A stretch of DNA of 64,000 nt from Segatella copri (GCF_026015295.1 NZ_JAPDUW010000001.1:3808479-3872478); one strand, 5' to 3'. Shown: positions 34,129-43,330, counted from the stretch's first letter. Notes: generated by a model from the sequence alone, not told the origin. Numbers and translations: made by a program.

Positions 34129-34974
34129 ATGGATTTTATTCAGACTATCATTATCTCTATCGTAGAGGGACTGACCGAGTTCTTGCCTGTATCCAGTACG
34201 GGCCACATGATTATAGCCGAAAATTTGCTGGGTGTAGATATCCAGGATAAGTTTGTCAACGCCTTTACTGTCATCATCCAGTTTGGCGCCATCCTTTCTG
34301 TCATCTGTCTGTATTGGAAGAGATTCTTCTATCCAGAGGCTGTGAAGACCGGTGAGAAGACCTATTTGAAGGCGATGTTCGATTTCTATGCCCGTCTGGT
34401 TGTAGGTACCGTGCCTGCCGTGGTTTTGGGTCTTGCCTTCAATGATTTCATCGAGTCAAACCTTGGCAATGTACAGCTGGTGGGCTGGATGCTTGTCATC
34501 GGCGGTATTTTCATGCTCTTCTGCGATAAGATATTCAATAAAGGCAGCGAACAGACCAAGCTTACTTACAAGCGTGCCCTGATTATCGGTTTCATCCAGT
34601 GTATAGCGATGATTCCTGGTGTATCGCGCTCCATGTCAACCATCGTGGGTGGTATGTCCCAGCGTCTTACCCGTAAGGCAGCAGCCGAGTTCTCATTCTT
34701 CCTGGCAGTGCCAACCATGTTTGGCGCCACCTGTCTCGAGGTTTATAAGCTCATCAGCCATGGCGGCGGCTCATTGCTCACCCAGGGCAACAACCTGTTC
34801 ACATTGATATTAGGCTCAGTGGTGGCATTCATCGTTGCCATTCTCGCCATCAAGTTTTTCATCAATTATGTCACCAAGTACGGTTTTGCTGCTTTCGGCT
34901 GGTACCGTATCGTAGTAGGACTTATCATTATCATCTGCGGCCTTTGCGGTGTAGATATGCAGATGGTTGACTAA
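34129..34974 (+). CDS. uppP: Undecaprenyl-diphosphatase
   Basis: 281 residues, about eight membrane segments. The BacA/UppP motifs are clear: SIVEGLTEFLPVSSTGHMII with the catalytic Glu and Ser/His, and IPGVSRSMSTIVGGM with the Arg-Ser pair. It dephosphorylates undecaprenyl diphosphate to recycle the lipid carrier for peptidoglycan and O-antigen, and gives bacitracin resistance when overproduced. The gene starts 29 bases after the DUF3098 gene and ends 9 bases before truB. Confidence 0.95.
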   Translation: MDFIQTIIISIVEGLTEFLPVSSTGHMIIAENLLGVDIQDKFVNAFTVIIQFGAILSVICLYWKRFFYPEAVKTGEKTYLKAMFDFYARLVVGTVPAVVLGLAFNDFIESNLGNVQLVGWMLVIGGIFMLFCDKIFNKGSEQTKLTYKRALIIGFIQCIAMIPGVSRSMSTIVGGMSQRLTRKAAAEFSFFLAVPTMFGATCLEVYKLISHGGGSLLTQGNNLFTLILGSVVAFIVAILAIKFFINYVTKYGFAAFGWYRIVVGLIIIICGLCGVDMQMVD

Positions 34975-34983
34975 ACATAAACT

Positions 34984-35700
34984 ATGGATTTCAGAAAAGG
35001 AGAAATTATTGCCATCGACAAGCCTTATCGCATGTCGAGTTTCGGAGCCCTGGCACATGTTCGCTATCTGCTCAGCAAGAAGCTCGGTTTTAAGGTGAAG
35101 ATAGGACATGCCGGTACGCTCGATCCCCTTGCCACTGGCGTGCTGGTGCTCTGCACCGGTAAATGTACCAAGCAGATAGAACAGTTGCAGACCCATACCA
35201 AGGAGTATACAGCTACCCTGCAGCTCGGTGCTACTACCGCCAGCTACGATAAGGAACATAGCGTGAATCACACCTATCCTACGGAGCATATCACCCGCCA
35301 GCTGGTGGAGGAAACGCTCAAGCAGTTTGTGGGCGAGATTCAGCAGGTTCCGCCTACCTACAGCGCCGTAAAGGTGAATGGCGACCGCTCTTATGCCTTG
35401 CGCCGAGCAGGCGAAGAGGTTCAGCTCAAGCCGAAGACCGTGCGTGTAGACGAGATAGAACTCACCGATTATAACGATGAGGAGAAGACCGCCAGCATCC
35501 GCGTGGTTTGCGGCAAAGGTACTTACATCCGCTCCCTCGCCCGTGATATCGGCAGGGCTCTCGATAGTGGCGCCTACCTTACCGCCCTCCGCCGTACCAA
35601 GGCAGGAAGTTTCGCAGTAGAAAACTGCATCAGTTTTGAACATTTCCAGGAATGGCTTGATGAGCAGCCTCTCGAAGACAGCCTTCAGCCATCCAAGTAA
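34984..35700 (+). CDS. truB: tRNA pseudouridine(55) synthase
   Basis: 238 residues, a short TruB lacking a long C-terminal PUA domain. The catalytic motif GHAGTLDPLATGVLVL contains the active Asp; KEYTATLQLGATTASYD and PPTYSAVKVNGDRSYALRRAG are family hallmarks. It converts U55 of tRNA elongator T-loops to pseudouridine. It sits between uppP and queA with 9- and 13-base gaps, so co-expression with another tRNA-modifying enzyme is likely. Confidence 0.95.
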   Translation: MDFRKGEIIAIDKPYRMSSFGALAHVRYLLSKKLGFKVKIGHAGTLDPLATGVLVLCTGKCTKQIEQLQTHTKEYTATLQLGATTASYDKEHSVNHTYPTEHITRQLVEETLKQFVGEIQQVPPTYSAVKVNGDRSYALRRAGEEVQLKPKTVRVDEIELTDYNDEEKTASIRVVCGKGTYIRSLARDIGRALDSGAYLTALRRTKAGSFAVENCISFEHFQEWLDEQPLEDSLQPSK

Positions 35701-35713
35701 TAAAAAATATAAC

Positions 35714-36898
35714 ATGAAGCTATCACAATTTAACTTTAAGTTGCCAAAAGATCAGGTGGCACTTTATCCACATAAGGCAAAGCACGTGGTAAAAACGGCT
35801 AGTGGTGAACGTACATTCGAGATTACTCGCCGCGATGAGTCCCGACTCATGGTTCTCCACAAGAAGTCAGAAACCATCGAGATGTACAAGAAAGATGAAA
35901 ACGGCAAGGATATGGTTGATGCCGATGGTAATCCAGTATTCCTGCAGTTCAAGGATATCGTGAATTACTTCGAAGAGGGCGATACCTTCATCTTCAACAA
36001 TACCAAGGTTTTCCCAGCCCGTCTTTATGGTACCAAGGAGAAGACCGATGCCAAGATTGAGGTGTTCCTGCTCCGTGAGCTCAATCCTGAGATGCGCCTT
36101 TGGGACGTATTGGTAGAGCCTGCCCGCAAGATCCGTATCGGCAACAAGCTTTTCTTCGATGATGTCAACGAGATGGTTGCCGAGGTTATCGACAATACCA
36201 CCAGCCGTGGCCGTACCCTCCGTTTCCTCTATGATGAGGATGGCAATCATGATGTCTTCAAGCGTTCGCTCTTCGCTTTGGGCGAGGCTCCGCTTCCTCG
36301 CTACGTTATCGATGCACGTGAGGATCATCACGCTACAGAGGATGATATGGATGATTTCCAGTGTGTTTTCGCTGAGGTAGAGGGTGCTGTTACTGCTCCT
36401 GCTACCGGTCTTCACTTCTCACGCGAGCTGATGAAGCGTATGGAAATCAACGGTATCAACGAGGCTTATATCACCCTGCATTGCGGTCTGGGCAACTTCC
36501 ACGATATTGAGGTGGAGGACCTTACCAAGCACAAGATGGATTCTGAACAGATGATGATCAGCCAGGAGGCATGCGATCTGGTTAACAAGACCAAGCTTGC
36601 CGGCCATCGCGTCTGCGCTATCGGTACCAGCGTGATGAAGGCAACAGAAACGGCTGTAGGCACCGATGGTATGATGAAGGCTTTCGATGGATGGACCAAC
36701 AAGTTCATCTTCCCTCCATACGATTTCGGTCTTGCTGACTGTGCCGTAGCCAATTTCTATCATCCGGAGTCAACCCTGATGATGAGTACTGCAGCCTTTG
36801 GCGGTTACGATCTGGTTTACGAGGCATACAAGATGGCTGTGAAGAATGGCTATATGTTTGGCTGCTATGGTGATTCTTTGTTGATGCTTCCAGATTAA
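35714..36898 (+). CDS. queA: S-adenosylmethionine:tRNA ribosyltransferase-isomerase
   Basis: 394 residues from ATG 35714; a further-upstream in-frame start would overlap truB and lacks homology. QueA makes epoxyqueuosine from preQ1 in tRNA anticodons. Family motifs: LPKDQVALYPHKAKH (here a variant of LPxxxIAxxP), FIFNNTKVFPARL, VLVEPARKIRIG, EGAVTAPATGLHFS, ITLHCGLGNF and KFIFPPYDF. It is longer than the usual 350 residues, with a charged insertion around residues 50-80 (MYKKDENGKDMVDADGN). Confidence 0.93.
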   Translation: MKLSQFNFKLPKDQVALYPHKAKHVVKTASGERTFEITRRDESRLMVLHKKSETIEMYKKDENGKDMVDADGNPVFLQFKDIVNYFEEGDTFIFNNTKVFPARLYGTKEKTDAKIEVFLLRELNPEMRLWDVLVEPARKIRIGNKLFFDDVNEMVAEVIDNTTSRGRTLRFLYDEDGNHDVFKRSLFALGEAPLPRYVIDAREDHHATEDDMDDFQCVFAEVEGAVTAPATGLHFSRELMKRMEINGINEAYITLHCGLGNFHDIEVEDLTKHKMDSEQMMISQEACDLVNKTKLAGHRVCAIGTSVMKATETAVGTDGMMKAFDGWTNKFIFPPYDFGLADCAVANFYHPESTLMMSTAAFGGYDLVYEAYKMAVKNGYMFGCYGDSLLMLPD

Positions 36899-36959
36899 AC
36901 AGCGGTATAAACAGTTTATATACACATAGAAGTTGTTGATATTCTGGGTTTTAGCTTAG

Positions 36960-36989
36960 TTATCCACAATTTTATAAAAGTGTGAATAA
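36960..36989. promoter_or_regulatory. Pair of inverted DnaA-box-like sequences
   Basis: TTATCCACA at 36960-36968 is a perfect consensus DnaA box. TGTGAATAA at 36981-36989 is the inverse of TTATTCACA, one base off. They face each other across 12 bases, just upstream of folK. A DnaA-responsive site is possible; chance is not excluded. Confidence 0.4.
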
Positions 36990-36991
36990 GT

Positions 36992-37399
36992 ATGTATCAG
37001 GTATATTTAAGTCTCGGTACGAATTTGGGCAACCGAAAGCGCAACATTCGCGAGGTAATAGAAAAGATAGGAGAGCAGATTGGTGTGGTAGAGCGCCAGT
37101 CTGCTCTTTACGAAACCAAGCCTTGGGGCTATTCATCTCCCAACGACTATATCAATGCCTGTGTGCTGGTTCTCACCACGATGGCTCCGCGCCAGGTGTT
37201 GGAGGCAACCCAGCGCATAGAGCGCGAAATGGGGCGCACCATGAAGTCGGTGGATGGCGAATACCAGGACCGCATCATCGACATTGATATCCTGATGATA
37301 GATGACTTGGTGATAGATGAGCCCGATTTCAAGGTTCCCCATCCGTTGATGGAGGAGCGTGAATTCGTGATGAAACCGCTGAAGGAGATACTTAAGTAA
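36992..37399 (+). CDS. folK: 2-amino-4-hydroxy-6-hydroxymethyldihydropteridine diphosphokinase
   Basis: 135 residues, slightly shorter than E. coli HPPK (about 158). It transfers pyrophosphate from ATP to hydroxymethyldihydropterin in folate synthesis. Motifs: VYLSLGTNLGNRKRNI, ALYETKPWGY, NACVLVLTT, and DRIIDIDILMIDD, whose Asp pair binds Mg, followed by VPHPLMEEREFV. It is the last gene of the ftsX operon and is followed by a strong terminator. Confidence 0.95.
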   Translation: MYQVYLSLGTNLGNRKRNIREVIEKIGEQIGVVERQSALYETKPWGYSSPNDYINACVLVLTTMAPRQVLEATQRIEREMGRTMKSVDGEYQDRIIDIDILMIDDLVIDEPDFKVPHPLMEEREFVMKPLKEILK

Positions 37400-37420
37400 T
37401 TTATTTTTAGCAAGTATACA

Positions 37421-37457
37421 AAAACGGGCTAGGAGCTTTTTCGCTCCCAGCCCGTTT
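37421..37457. terminator. Bidirectional terminator between folK and the AraC-type regulator
   Basis: AAAACGGGCTAGGAGC-TTTTTC-GCTCCCAGCCCGTTTT, a near-perfect 16-bp stem with A and T tracts on both sides. Confidence 0.9.
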
Positions 37458-37465
37458 TCTGTTTC

Positions 37466-38587
37466 TTATCTTTCTTTATTCCTGCTGCGTTCTTTCATCC
37501 AGGCAGATGGCGTAACACCTTCTGATTTGGCAAAGACGCTCGAAAAGTAGGGCAGCGAGGAGAAACCTACGTTGTAGGCGATATCCTTCAGCTTGGCATC
37601 AGGATGCTCGCTCATCATTTTCTTGGCTTCTTCCAGGCGCAGACTCGCTATCCAACTGCTGAAGTTCATGCCGAATTCTTCCTTGATGAAGGAGGAGAGG
37701 TAGGTCTTGTTGGTATACAGCTTGGTGGCAAGATCATCTATCGTGAACTGGTCCTTCAGATACGATTTCTCCTGAATCCATTCCGTTACTCTAGGGCGCA
37801 GCGTTTCGATGTAGGCTTTCTTCGGACTGGCTTCTCCGCTCTTTTCTTCTTCCGTCTTATCGCAGTCTGCCTTCATCAGCGTCTCGTATTCTGAGGCATA
37901 GTTGATGATGTTTACCAGAATATAGAGGTTCATGCCTACCACATAGAATTGCACCAGCCAGTTGAATAGGGCACCCGTACGGATAGATATCACGCCCAGT
38001 ATCAGCATGCCGTAGAAGAGCCAGTGGCTCACCTTGAGCCATCTGATGAAATGGCTCTTCTCGTTCGAGAAGTAGTTTTCGAAGAGGGCGTTGCTTCTCA
38101 GATAGCACTTGTTGAAGTAGTAGATATGCCCTATGAGCATCTCCAGCAGTCCTATCAGGGCGATAAGCAGCAGGGGTATCTGGTATGCCTTCAGCGCATC
38201 TGTCATGGCGATAAGGGCGAAGAAAGCCGTCATTGTGAACTTTACGGCTATCGTCCTGCAGCGCTTCCGGGAGATATAATGAGGGTCGAGCAGACTGCTG
38301 AGCGAGAAGCTAAAGCAGATGCCCATCAGATAGAAGAGGATGATGTCGAAACAGGGAACCCAGTTGTTATATTCCGTCCAGCTTCCTGTAAATGAAGCTA
38401 TCCAGATCCATATATTCAGGCTGATGAGCATCATTCCGCCTGCCATCAGTCTTTTAGATCTGCGGAAAGTTTTATAAACGGCTGTATCAGGTGTCTGGTA
38501 GAGCAACAGGATGGTTGCCAGCGTCAGATAGATGATGCTGGTTATGGTTACAAGTTCTACAAAGTGCTGTTCTAAGAAATGAATCAT
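37466..38587 (-). CDS. Membrane-anchored AraC-family regulator
   Basis: 373 residues. The N-terminal 230 residues hold six or seven membrane segments (IIYLTLATILLLY, GGMMLISLNIWIWIASF, MTAFFALIAMTDAL, IPLLLIALIGLLEMLIG, FYGMLILGVISI, VVGMNLYILVNII). The C-terminal 100 residues are an AraC-type HTH_18 domain (FTIDDLATKLYTNKTYLSSF, then LKDIAYNVGFSSLPYFSSVF). A transcription factor with a multi-span membrane sensor is typical of Bacteroidetes; ligand and targets are unknown. It starts only a short distance downstream of rpsO, with a terminator between, and no -7 box was identified for it. Confidence 0.88.
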   Translation of the reverse strand: MIHFLEQHFVELVTITSIIYLTLATILLLYQTPDTAVYKTFRRSKRLMAGGMMLISLNIWIWIASFTGSWTEYNNWVPCFDIILFYLMGICFSFSLSSLLDPHYISRKRCRTIAVKFTMTAFFALIAMTDALKAYQIPLLLIALIGLLEMLIGHIYYFNKCYLRSNALFENYFSNEKSHFIRWLKVSHWLFYGMLILGVISIRTGALFNWLVQFYVVGMNLYILVNIINYASEYETLMKADCDKTEEEKSGEASPKKAYIETLRPRVTEWIQEKSYLKDQFTIDDLATKLYTNKTYLSSFIKEEFGMNFSSWIASLRLEEAKKMMSEHPDAKLKDIAYNVGFSSLPYFSSVFAKSEGVTPSAWMKERSRNKER

Positions 38588-38615
38588 ATTCTTTTTTTAT
38601 TTATGAGTAAGCAAG

Positions 38616-38648
38616 AAAAATCCCATCGCTCTTGCGAACGATGGGATT
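38616..38648 (-). terminator. Terminator of rpsO
   Basis: On the minus strand ATCCCATCG-TTCGCAAGAG-CGATGGGAT followed by TTTTTC. Confidence 0.85.
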
Positions 38649-38682
38649 CTGTTCTGTTAAGCAATGTGTCTGCCTAAGCTGA

Positions 38683-38952
38683 TTACTTACGAAGACCGAG
38701 GGCCTTGATGATAGCACGATAGCGATTGATGTCGCGATCATACAGGTAATCGAGCAATGCACGACGCTTTCCTACAAGCTGTGTCAACGCACGTGTTGTA
38801 GTATAATCTTTACGGTTCTTCTTAACATGTTCCGTCAAATGAGCAATACGGTATGAGAACAATGCTATCTGGCTCTCAGCTGAACCAGTATCAGAGTTAG
38901 ACTTTCCGTACTTGCTAAAGATCTCTTCTTTTTTTGCTTTGTCTAAATACAT
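38683..38952 (-). CDS. rpsO: 30S ribosomal protein S15
   Basis: 89 residues, exactly the usual length. It binds the central domain of 16S rRNA. Family signatures: IFSKYGKSNSDTGSAESQIA, LTEHVKKNRKDYTTTRALTQ and VGKRRALLDYL. It has its own promoter about 95 bases upstream with a foldable leader, and its own terminator, so it is monocistronic. Autoregulation through the leader is plausible as in other bacteria. Confidence 0.97.
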   Translation of the reverse strand: MYLDKAKKEEIFSKYGKSNSDTGSAESQIALFSYRIAHLTEHVKKNRKDYTTTRALTQLVGKRRALLDYLYDRDINRYRAIIKALGLRK

Positions 38953-39044
38953 AGCTGTAAAAACTTAATTTAATAAAATATGAATATGTTTAATTTTGTG
39001 CATCTGATGACCTTCCTCACGGCGGTTTCATTAAAAATGCGGTG
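38953..39044 (-). promoter_or_regulatory. rpsO leader, possible S15 autoregulatory element
   Basis: The untranslated leader can fold a hairpin ATGA-AACC...GGTCAT around CGCCGTGAGGA. Folded leaders bound by S15 are known in several phyla with unrelated structures; this one is inferred only from position and pairing. Confidence 0.3.
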
Positions 39045-39052
39045 CAAAGATA
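39045..39052 (-). promoter_or_regulatory. Promoter -7 box of rpsO
   Basis: TATCTTTG on the minus strand, followed by GCAC. Confidence 0.75.
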
Positions 39053-39094
39053 CAACTTTTTGCCGAATTATGCAAACATTTCGGGATTTTTTTG

Positions 39095-39102
39095 TAATTT
39101 TG
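39095..39102 (+). promoter_or_regulatory. Promoter -7 box of typA
   Basis: TAATTTTG followed by GCAC, 35 bases upstream of the typA start and divergent from the rpsO promoter 43 bases away. Confidence 0.7.
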
Positions 39103-39136
39103 CACCCAAATTTAAGTATTTAAGGTAAAAATTAAA

Positions 39137-40939
39137 ATGCAAGACATTAGAAACATTGCAGTTATTGCACACGTTGACCATGGTAAGACTACATTGGTCG
39201 ACAAGATGATGCTCGCCGGTAAGCTGTTCCGCGACGGCCAGGATAACAGCGGCGAAGTGCTCGATTCCAACGACTTGGAGCGCGAGCGTGGTATAACCAT
39301 TCTCTCAAAGAATGTATCTATCAACTGGAAAGGTACTAAGATTAATATCCTCGATACTCCTGGACACTCTGACTTCGGTGGTGAGGTTGAGCGCGTGCTC
39401 AACATGGCAGACGGATGCCTCCTCCTCGTCGATGCTTTCGAGGGTCCAATGCCTCAGACCCGTTTCGTGCTCCAGAAGGCATTGCAGCTCGGACTGAAGC
39501 CTATCGTTGTTGTTAATAAGGTAGATAAGCCTAACTGTCGCCCTGAAGAGGTGTACGAGATGGTGTTCGACCTGATGTGCGACCTCGATGCTACAGAAGA
39601 CCAGCTCGACTTCCCTGTAGTTTACGGTTCTGCCAAGAACGGTTGGATGGGCGAGGACTATAATCATCCAACAGACAATATCGATTATCTGCTCGATAAG
39701 ATTATTGAGGTTATCCCTGCTCCTAAGCAGCTCGAGGGTACTCCACAGCTCCTTATCACATCACTCGATTACAGCTCTTATACTGGTCGTATCGCCGTAG
39801 GTCGTGTTCACCGTGGTACATTGAAGGACGGCATGAACGTTACTATCTGCCACCGCGACGGAACCCAGGAGAAGACCAAGATCAAGGAGCTCCACACCTT
39901 CGAGGGTATGGGTCATAAGAAGACCGATCATGTAGATTCAGGCGATATCTGTGCCGTTGTCGGCTTGGAGAAGTTTGAGATTGGTGATACCATCTGCGAC
40001 TTCGAGAACCCAGAGCCACTGCCTCCAATCGCTGTCGATGAGCCTACCATGAGCATGCTCTTCACCATCAACGATTCACCATTCTTCGGTAAGGAAGGCA
40101 AGTTCTGTACATCACGCCACATCCAGGAGCGCTTGAACAAGGAGCTCGAGAAGAACCTCGCTCTCCGCGTACAGCCTTACGAGGATTCTACCGATAAGTG
40201 GATTGTATCAGGCCGTGGTGTGCTCCATCTCTCTGTACTCATCGAGACCATGCGCCGCGAGGGCTATGAGCTCCAGGTAGGTCAGCCTCAGGTTATCTAC
40301 AAGGAGATTGACGGTGTGAAGTGCGAGCCTGTAGAGGAGTTGACCATCAATGTACCAGAGGAGTTTGCTTCTAAGATGATTGATATGGTAACCCGCCGCA
40401 AGGGTGATATGACCTCTATGCTGAACATGGGCGAGCGTGTAGACATCGAGTTCGATATCCCATCACGTGGTATCATCGGTCTGCGTACCAACGTGCTTAC
40501 CGCTTCTCAGGGCGAGGCTATCATGGCTCACCGCTTCAAGGAGTATCAGCCATACAAGGGTGAAATCAGCCGCCGTTCTAACGGTAGCATGATTGCGCTT
40601 GAAACCGGTACTGCCTTTGCTTACGCCATCGATAAGCTGCAGGATCGCGGTAAGTTCTTCATCGATCCGGGTGAGGAAGTTTACGGAGGCGAGGTTGTAG
40701 GTGAGCATGTTCACGACAACGACCTGGTAGTCAACGTAACCAAGGCTAAGCAGCTTACCAACGTGCGTGCTTCCGGTTCTGACGATAAGGCCCGCGTGAT
40801 TCCTAAGACCGTGATGAGTCTTGAGGAGTGCCTGGAGTATATCCGTGAGGACGAGTACGTAGAGGTAACTCCAAAGAACATGCGTATGCGCAAGATTGAG
40901 CTTGATCACCTGAAGCGCAAGCGCAGCAACAAAGACTAA
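39137..40939 (+). CDS. typA: Translational GTPase TypA/BipA
   Basis: 600 residues, the typical length. GTPase motifs: G1 [15 protein letters not shown]2 [12 protein letters not shown]3 [12 protein letters not shown] and G4 NKVDK. EF-G-like domains follow and the BipA C-terminal domain ends the protein ([12 protein letters not shown]). It binds 70S ribosomes and assists 50S assembly at low temperature or under stress. The transporter gene starts 6 bases after its stop, so the two are likely co-transcribed. Confidence 0.96.
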   Translation: MQDIRNIAVIAHVDHGKTTLVDKMMLAGKLFRDGQDNSGEVLDSNDLERERGITILSKNVSINWKGTKINILDTPGHSDFGGEVERVLNMADGCLLLVDAFEGPMPQTRFVLQKALQLGLKPIVVVNKVDKPNCRPEEVYEMVFDLMCDLDATEDQLDFPVVYGSAKNGWMGEDYNHPTDNIDYLLDKIIEVIPAPKQLEGTPQLLITSLDYSSYTGRIAVGRVHRGTLKDGMNVTICHRDGTQEKTKIKELHTFEGMGHKKTDHVDSGDICAVVGLEKFEIGDTICDFENPEPLPPIAVDEPTMSMLFTINDSPFFGKEGKFCTSRHIQERLNKELEKNLALRVQPYEDSTDKWIVSGRGVLHLSVLIETMRREGYELQVGQPQVIYKEIDGVKCEPVEELTINVPEEFASKMIDMVTRRKGDMTSMLNMGERVDIEFDIPSRGIIGLRTNVLTASQGEAIMAHRFKEYQPYKGEISRRSNGSMIALETGTAFAYAIDKLQDRGKFFIDPGEEVYGGEVVGEHVHDNDLVVNVTKAKQLTNVRASGSDDKARVIPKTVMSLEECLEYIREDEYVEVTPKNMRMRKIELDHLKRKRSNKD

Positions 40940-40945
40940 ACAGAA

Positions 40946-41908
40946 ATGTTTTTGTGGAGATTTTTTAGAAAGTTTTCATTGCCCTGCTCCCTGGTTATGG
41001 GAGCATTGGGCTACCTGATATTCGCCAATGTGCCCTTCCTGGTGCCCATTGGCGATTATTGTGGTCCGAGGTTGGTAAGTCTGATGCCGGTAGTGCTGTT
41101 CTCCCTGCTCTATGTTACTTTCTGTAAGATAGAAATCAAGGAGATGAAGCCTAAGGCGTGGCATTTCATCCTCCAGCTCATCCGCACCTCGCTGGCATTG
41201 ATGATGGTGGTGCTCATCTTCGAGTTCGGTTCCGATTACAGTACCAAACTGGTTCTCGAGGGTGCCTTCATCTGTTTCATCTGTCCTACGGCTGCCGCCG
41301 TGGCTGTGGTTACGGAGAAGTTGGGCGGCAGTATCGGTTCGCTGACCACCTATACGGTCATCGCCAACATTTTTACGATGATCATCATTCCGAGTCTTTT
41401 CCCGATGGTAGAGAAGGGGGCAGACGTATCGTTCCTCATGATGAGTGCGATGGTGTTCCGCAATGTCACTACCGTGCTGGTGGTGCCTCTGCTGCTTGCC
41501 TTGCTGAGCCGCCGGTTCCTGCCAAAATGGGTGGATAAGGTGAAGAATGTAAAGGATTTGGGTTTTTATATGTGGTGTTTCAACCTTACGATACTGATGG
41601 GCGAAACGGTTCGCAACATGCTCCATGCCGAGGTATCGGGCGTAACGATGCTTCTGCTGCTCTTTGTACCGCTGCTGGTATGTCTCCTCCAGTTTGCCAT
41701 CGGCAAGGCGGTAGGCAGGCATTTCGGTGCGAGTATCAGTGCCGGTCAGGCGTTGGGACAGAAGAATACGGTAGTGGGTATCTGGCTCACCCTCACCTTC
41801 CTGAATCCTCTTGCTGCCGTAGCACCGGGTGCCTATGTAGTATGGCAGAATCTGGTGAATGGCTGGCAGTTATGGTATAAAGAAAAATATGGCAAGCTTA
41901 AGTGGTAA
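40946..41908 (+). CDS. BASS-like transporter (bile acid:Na+ symporter superfamily)
   Basis: 320 residues with about ten membrane segments. The segment CPTAAAVAVVTEKLGGSIGSLTTYTVIANI and the end GQALGQKNTVVGIWLTLTFLNPLAAVAPGAYVVWQN fit the BASS/AEC-type fold with two broken crossover helices. The substrate is not deducible; relatives carry bile acids, pantoate or 2-keto acids. The last codons form the left arm of its terminator stem. It lies 6 bases after typA. Confidence 0.7.
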   Translation: MFLWRFFRKFSLPCSLVMGALGYLIFANVPFLVPIGDYCGPRLVSLMPVVLFSLLYVTFCKIEIKEMKPKAWHFILQLIRTSLALMMVVLIFEFGSDYSTKLVLEGAFICFICPTAAAVAVVTEKLGGSIGSLTTYTVIANIFTMIIIPSLFPMVEKGADVSFLMMSAMVFRNVTTVLVVPLLLALLSRRFLPKWVDKVKNVKDLGFYMWCFNLTILMGETVRNMLHAEVSGVTMLLLLFVPLLVCLLQFAIGKAVGRHFGASISAGQALGQKNTVVGIWLTLTFLNPLAAVAPGAYVVWQNLVNGWQLWYKEKYGKLKW

Positions 41909-41925
41909 GCTTGCCATATTTTTTT
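41886..41925. terminator. Bidirectional terminator between the BASS-like gene and luxS
   Basis: AATATGGCAAGCTTA-AGTGG-TAAGCTTGCCATATT followed by T's. The left arm lies inside the transporter coding end and includes codons before the TAA. Confidence 0.85.
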
Positions 41926-41929
41926 GTTT

Positions 41930-42415
41930 CTAATCCTGGGTAGGGTAGATGAGGTTTTCTTCCCTGATGCAGCAGAGTACCTCATCCAGATATTTTCTGG
42001 CTTCATATTTCGCCATAGGCAGGTCGTGGAGCAGGTAGTTGCCGCAGTCCTTTGCCGCCTGTCCCGGAATCTCACCCTCGAAATCGGCGATAAACTTAAA
42101 GGTGCGCTTCATCAGTTCCACGATGTCCTTGCTCTCCAGGTCGCCCTTGATAAGGAGATAGTTGCCCGTGAGGCATCCCATCGGTCCCCAGTAGATGATG
42201 CGGTCCTTCCACTCCTCGTCGTTGCGCAGGTAGGTGGCAGCCAGATGCTCAATGGTATGGATGGCGCCATTGTGCAGACAAGGCTCCTGGTTAGGCACCT
42301 TCATGCGGATATCGAATGTTGTGATGACTTCTCCGCCTACTTCGTCCTTACGGCTCACGTAGATGCCGCGGAGCAGCTTATTGTGATTGATTGTAAAACT
42401 TGGAATCTTATTCAT
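41930..42415 (-). CDS. luxS: S-ribosylhomocysteine lyase
   Basis: 161 residues. LuxS cleaves S-ribosylhomocysteine to homocysteine and DPD, the AI-2 precursor. The metal site is HTIEH (His, Glu, His) plus the distal Cys in GPMGCLTGNY; the Cys in QEPCLHNGAIH is also conserved. It lies 115 bases downstream of pfs, whose product makes its substrate, so the pair forms the detoxification half of the activated-methyl cycle. The gap is filled by an inverted heptamer repeat. Confidence 0.96.
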   Translation of the reverse strand: MNKIPSFTINHNKLLRGIYVSRKDEVGGEVITTFDIRMKVPNQEPCLHNGAIHTIEHLAATYLRNDEEWKDRIIYWGPMGCLTGNYLLIKGDLESKDIVELMKRTFKFIADFEGEIPGQAAKDCGNYLLHDLPMAKYEARKYLDEVLCCIREENLIYPTQD

Positions 42416-42424
42416 CTTTTTTAT

Positions 42425-42528
42425 AATGTTGAATGTTGAGTGTTGAATGTTGAGTGTTGAGTGTTGAATGTTGAGTGTTAAATATTGAGTGAAGAATCAT
42501 TCAACATTCAACACTCAACATTCAACAC
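42425..42528. repeat. Inverted heptamer repeat between pfs and luxS
   Basis: About eight TTGAATG/TTGAGTG units (42427-42490) followed by the inverse CATTCAA/CACTCAA units (42499-42528). They can form a stem of about 28 bp inside the two-gene operon. Confidence 0.8.
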
Positions 42529-42530
42529 TT

Positions 42531-43229
42531 CTAAAGACTTTCGAGGAAAGCCTTGGTAACATTGAAAGAGCCTTCAGCCATTTTAGCCCAGAAGTCGAAA
42601 TACTGCTGTGCCTTGGTATCTTTCAGCGGTACATCGCTGATGATGCGGAAGGAGATGAAAGGTGTCTTGTAGATGTGGCAGGTCTGGGCGATAGAGCAGC
42701 TCTCCATATCCACCGCCATCGCCTGAGGGAAGTGTTCCAGGATAGAGCGCATCTTCTCCTTGCTGTCTACAAACCATTCGCCGCTCACAATCTGTCCGGC
42801 GTGGATCTTCGGGTGCCTATTGCCCGGCAGGTTGTTGATGGCGAGTGCCTTCTCCACATATTCCTTAGGTGTTTTGAAGGAAGCCGGCATGCCCAGAATC
42901 TGTCCGAATTCGCATTCCTCGCCGCAGTAGGCATCGTGGTAAACGCAGTTGGTAGCCACTACCACCTCCGTCACGTTGAGGGTGATATCAGCGCCTCCAG
43001 CCACGCCTGAAGAGATGACGAGGTCAGGGTGATAGTTGTCAATCATTTCCACGGCACCTATGGTACTGTTCACCTTACCGATGCCGCATTGTTGCATCAC
43101 CACCTCGTTATTGCCTATCTTTCCGATAACGAAGTCTTTATAATTTTTTCTCTCAACCTGCGATTCGGTCAATAATGTTTTGAGTTGCGCGAACTCCTTG
43201 TCCATCGCAACGATAATTCCTATTTTCAT
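42531..43229 (-). CDS. mtnN: 5'-methylthioadenosine/S-adenosylhomocysteine nucleosidase
   Basis: 232 residues, the usual size. It hydrolyses SAH and MTA, releasing adenine and S-ribosylhomocysteine or methylthioribose. Motifs: MKIGIIVAMDKEFAQL (Glu of the active site), QCGIGKVNST, ISSGVAGGAD, AVDMESCSIAQTC and SFRIISDVPLKD with the catalytic Asp. It is first in an operon with luxS and has its own promoter close upstream. Confidence 0.95.
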   Translation of the reverse strand: MKIGIIVAMDKEFAQLKTLLTESQVERKNYKDFVIGKIGNNEVVMQQCGIGKVNSTIGAVEMIDNYHPDLVISSGVAGGADITLNVTEVVVATNCVYHDAYCGEECEFGQILGMPASFKTPKEYVEKALAINNLPGNRHPKIHAGQIVSGEWFVDSKEKMRSILEHFPQAMAVDMESCSIAQTCHIYKTPFISFRIISDVPLKDTKAQQYFDFWAKMAEGSFNVTKAFLESL

Positions 43230-43251
43230 CTTGTATACTAACTTTTGGGTG

Positions 43252-43259
43252 CAAAGTTA
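43252..43259 (-). promoter_or_regulatory. Promoter -7 box of mtnN-luxS
   Basis: TAACTTTG on the minus strand followed by GCACCC, 22 bases from the start. Confidence 0.7.
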
Positions 43260-43330
43260 CTAAAAATATTGCAGAGAGTAGCAAAGTTTAAGGAGTTTTT
43301 AAGGAAAAAGGCTTTTAAAGGTAAAAAAGT

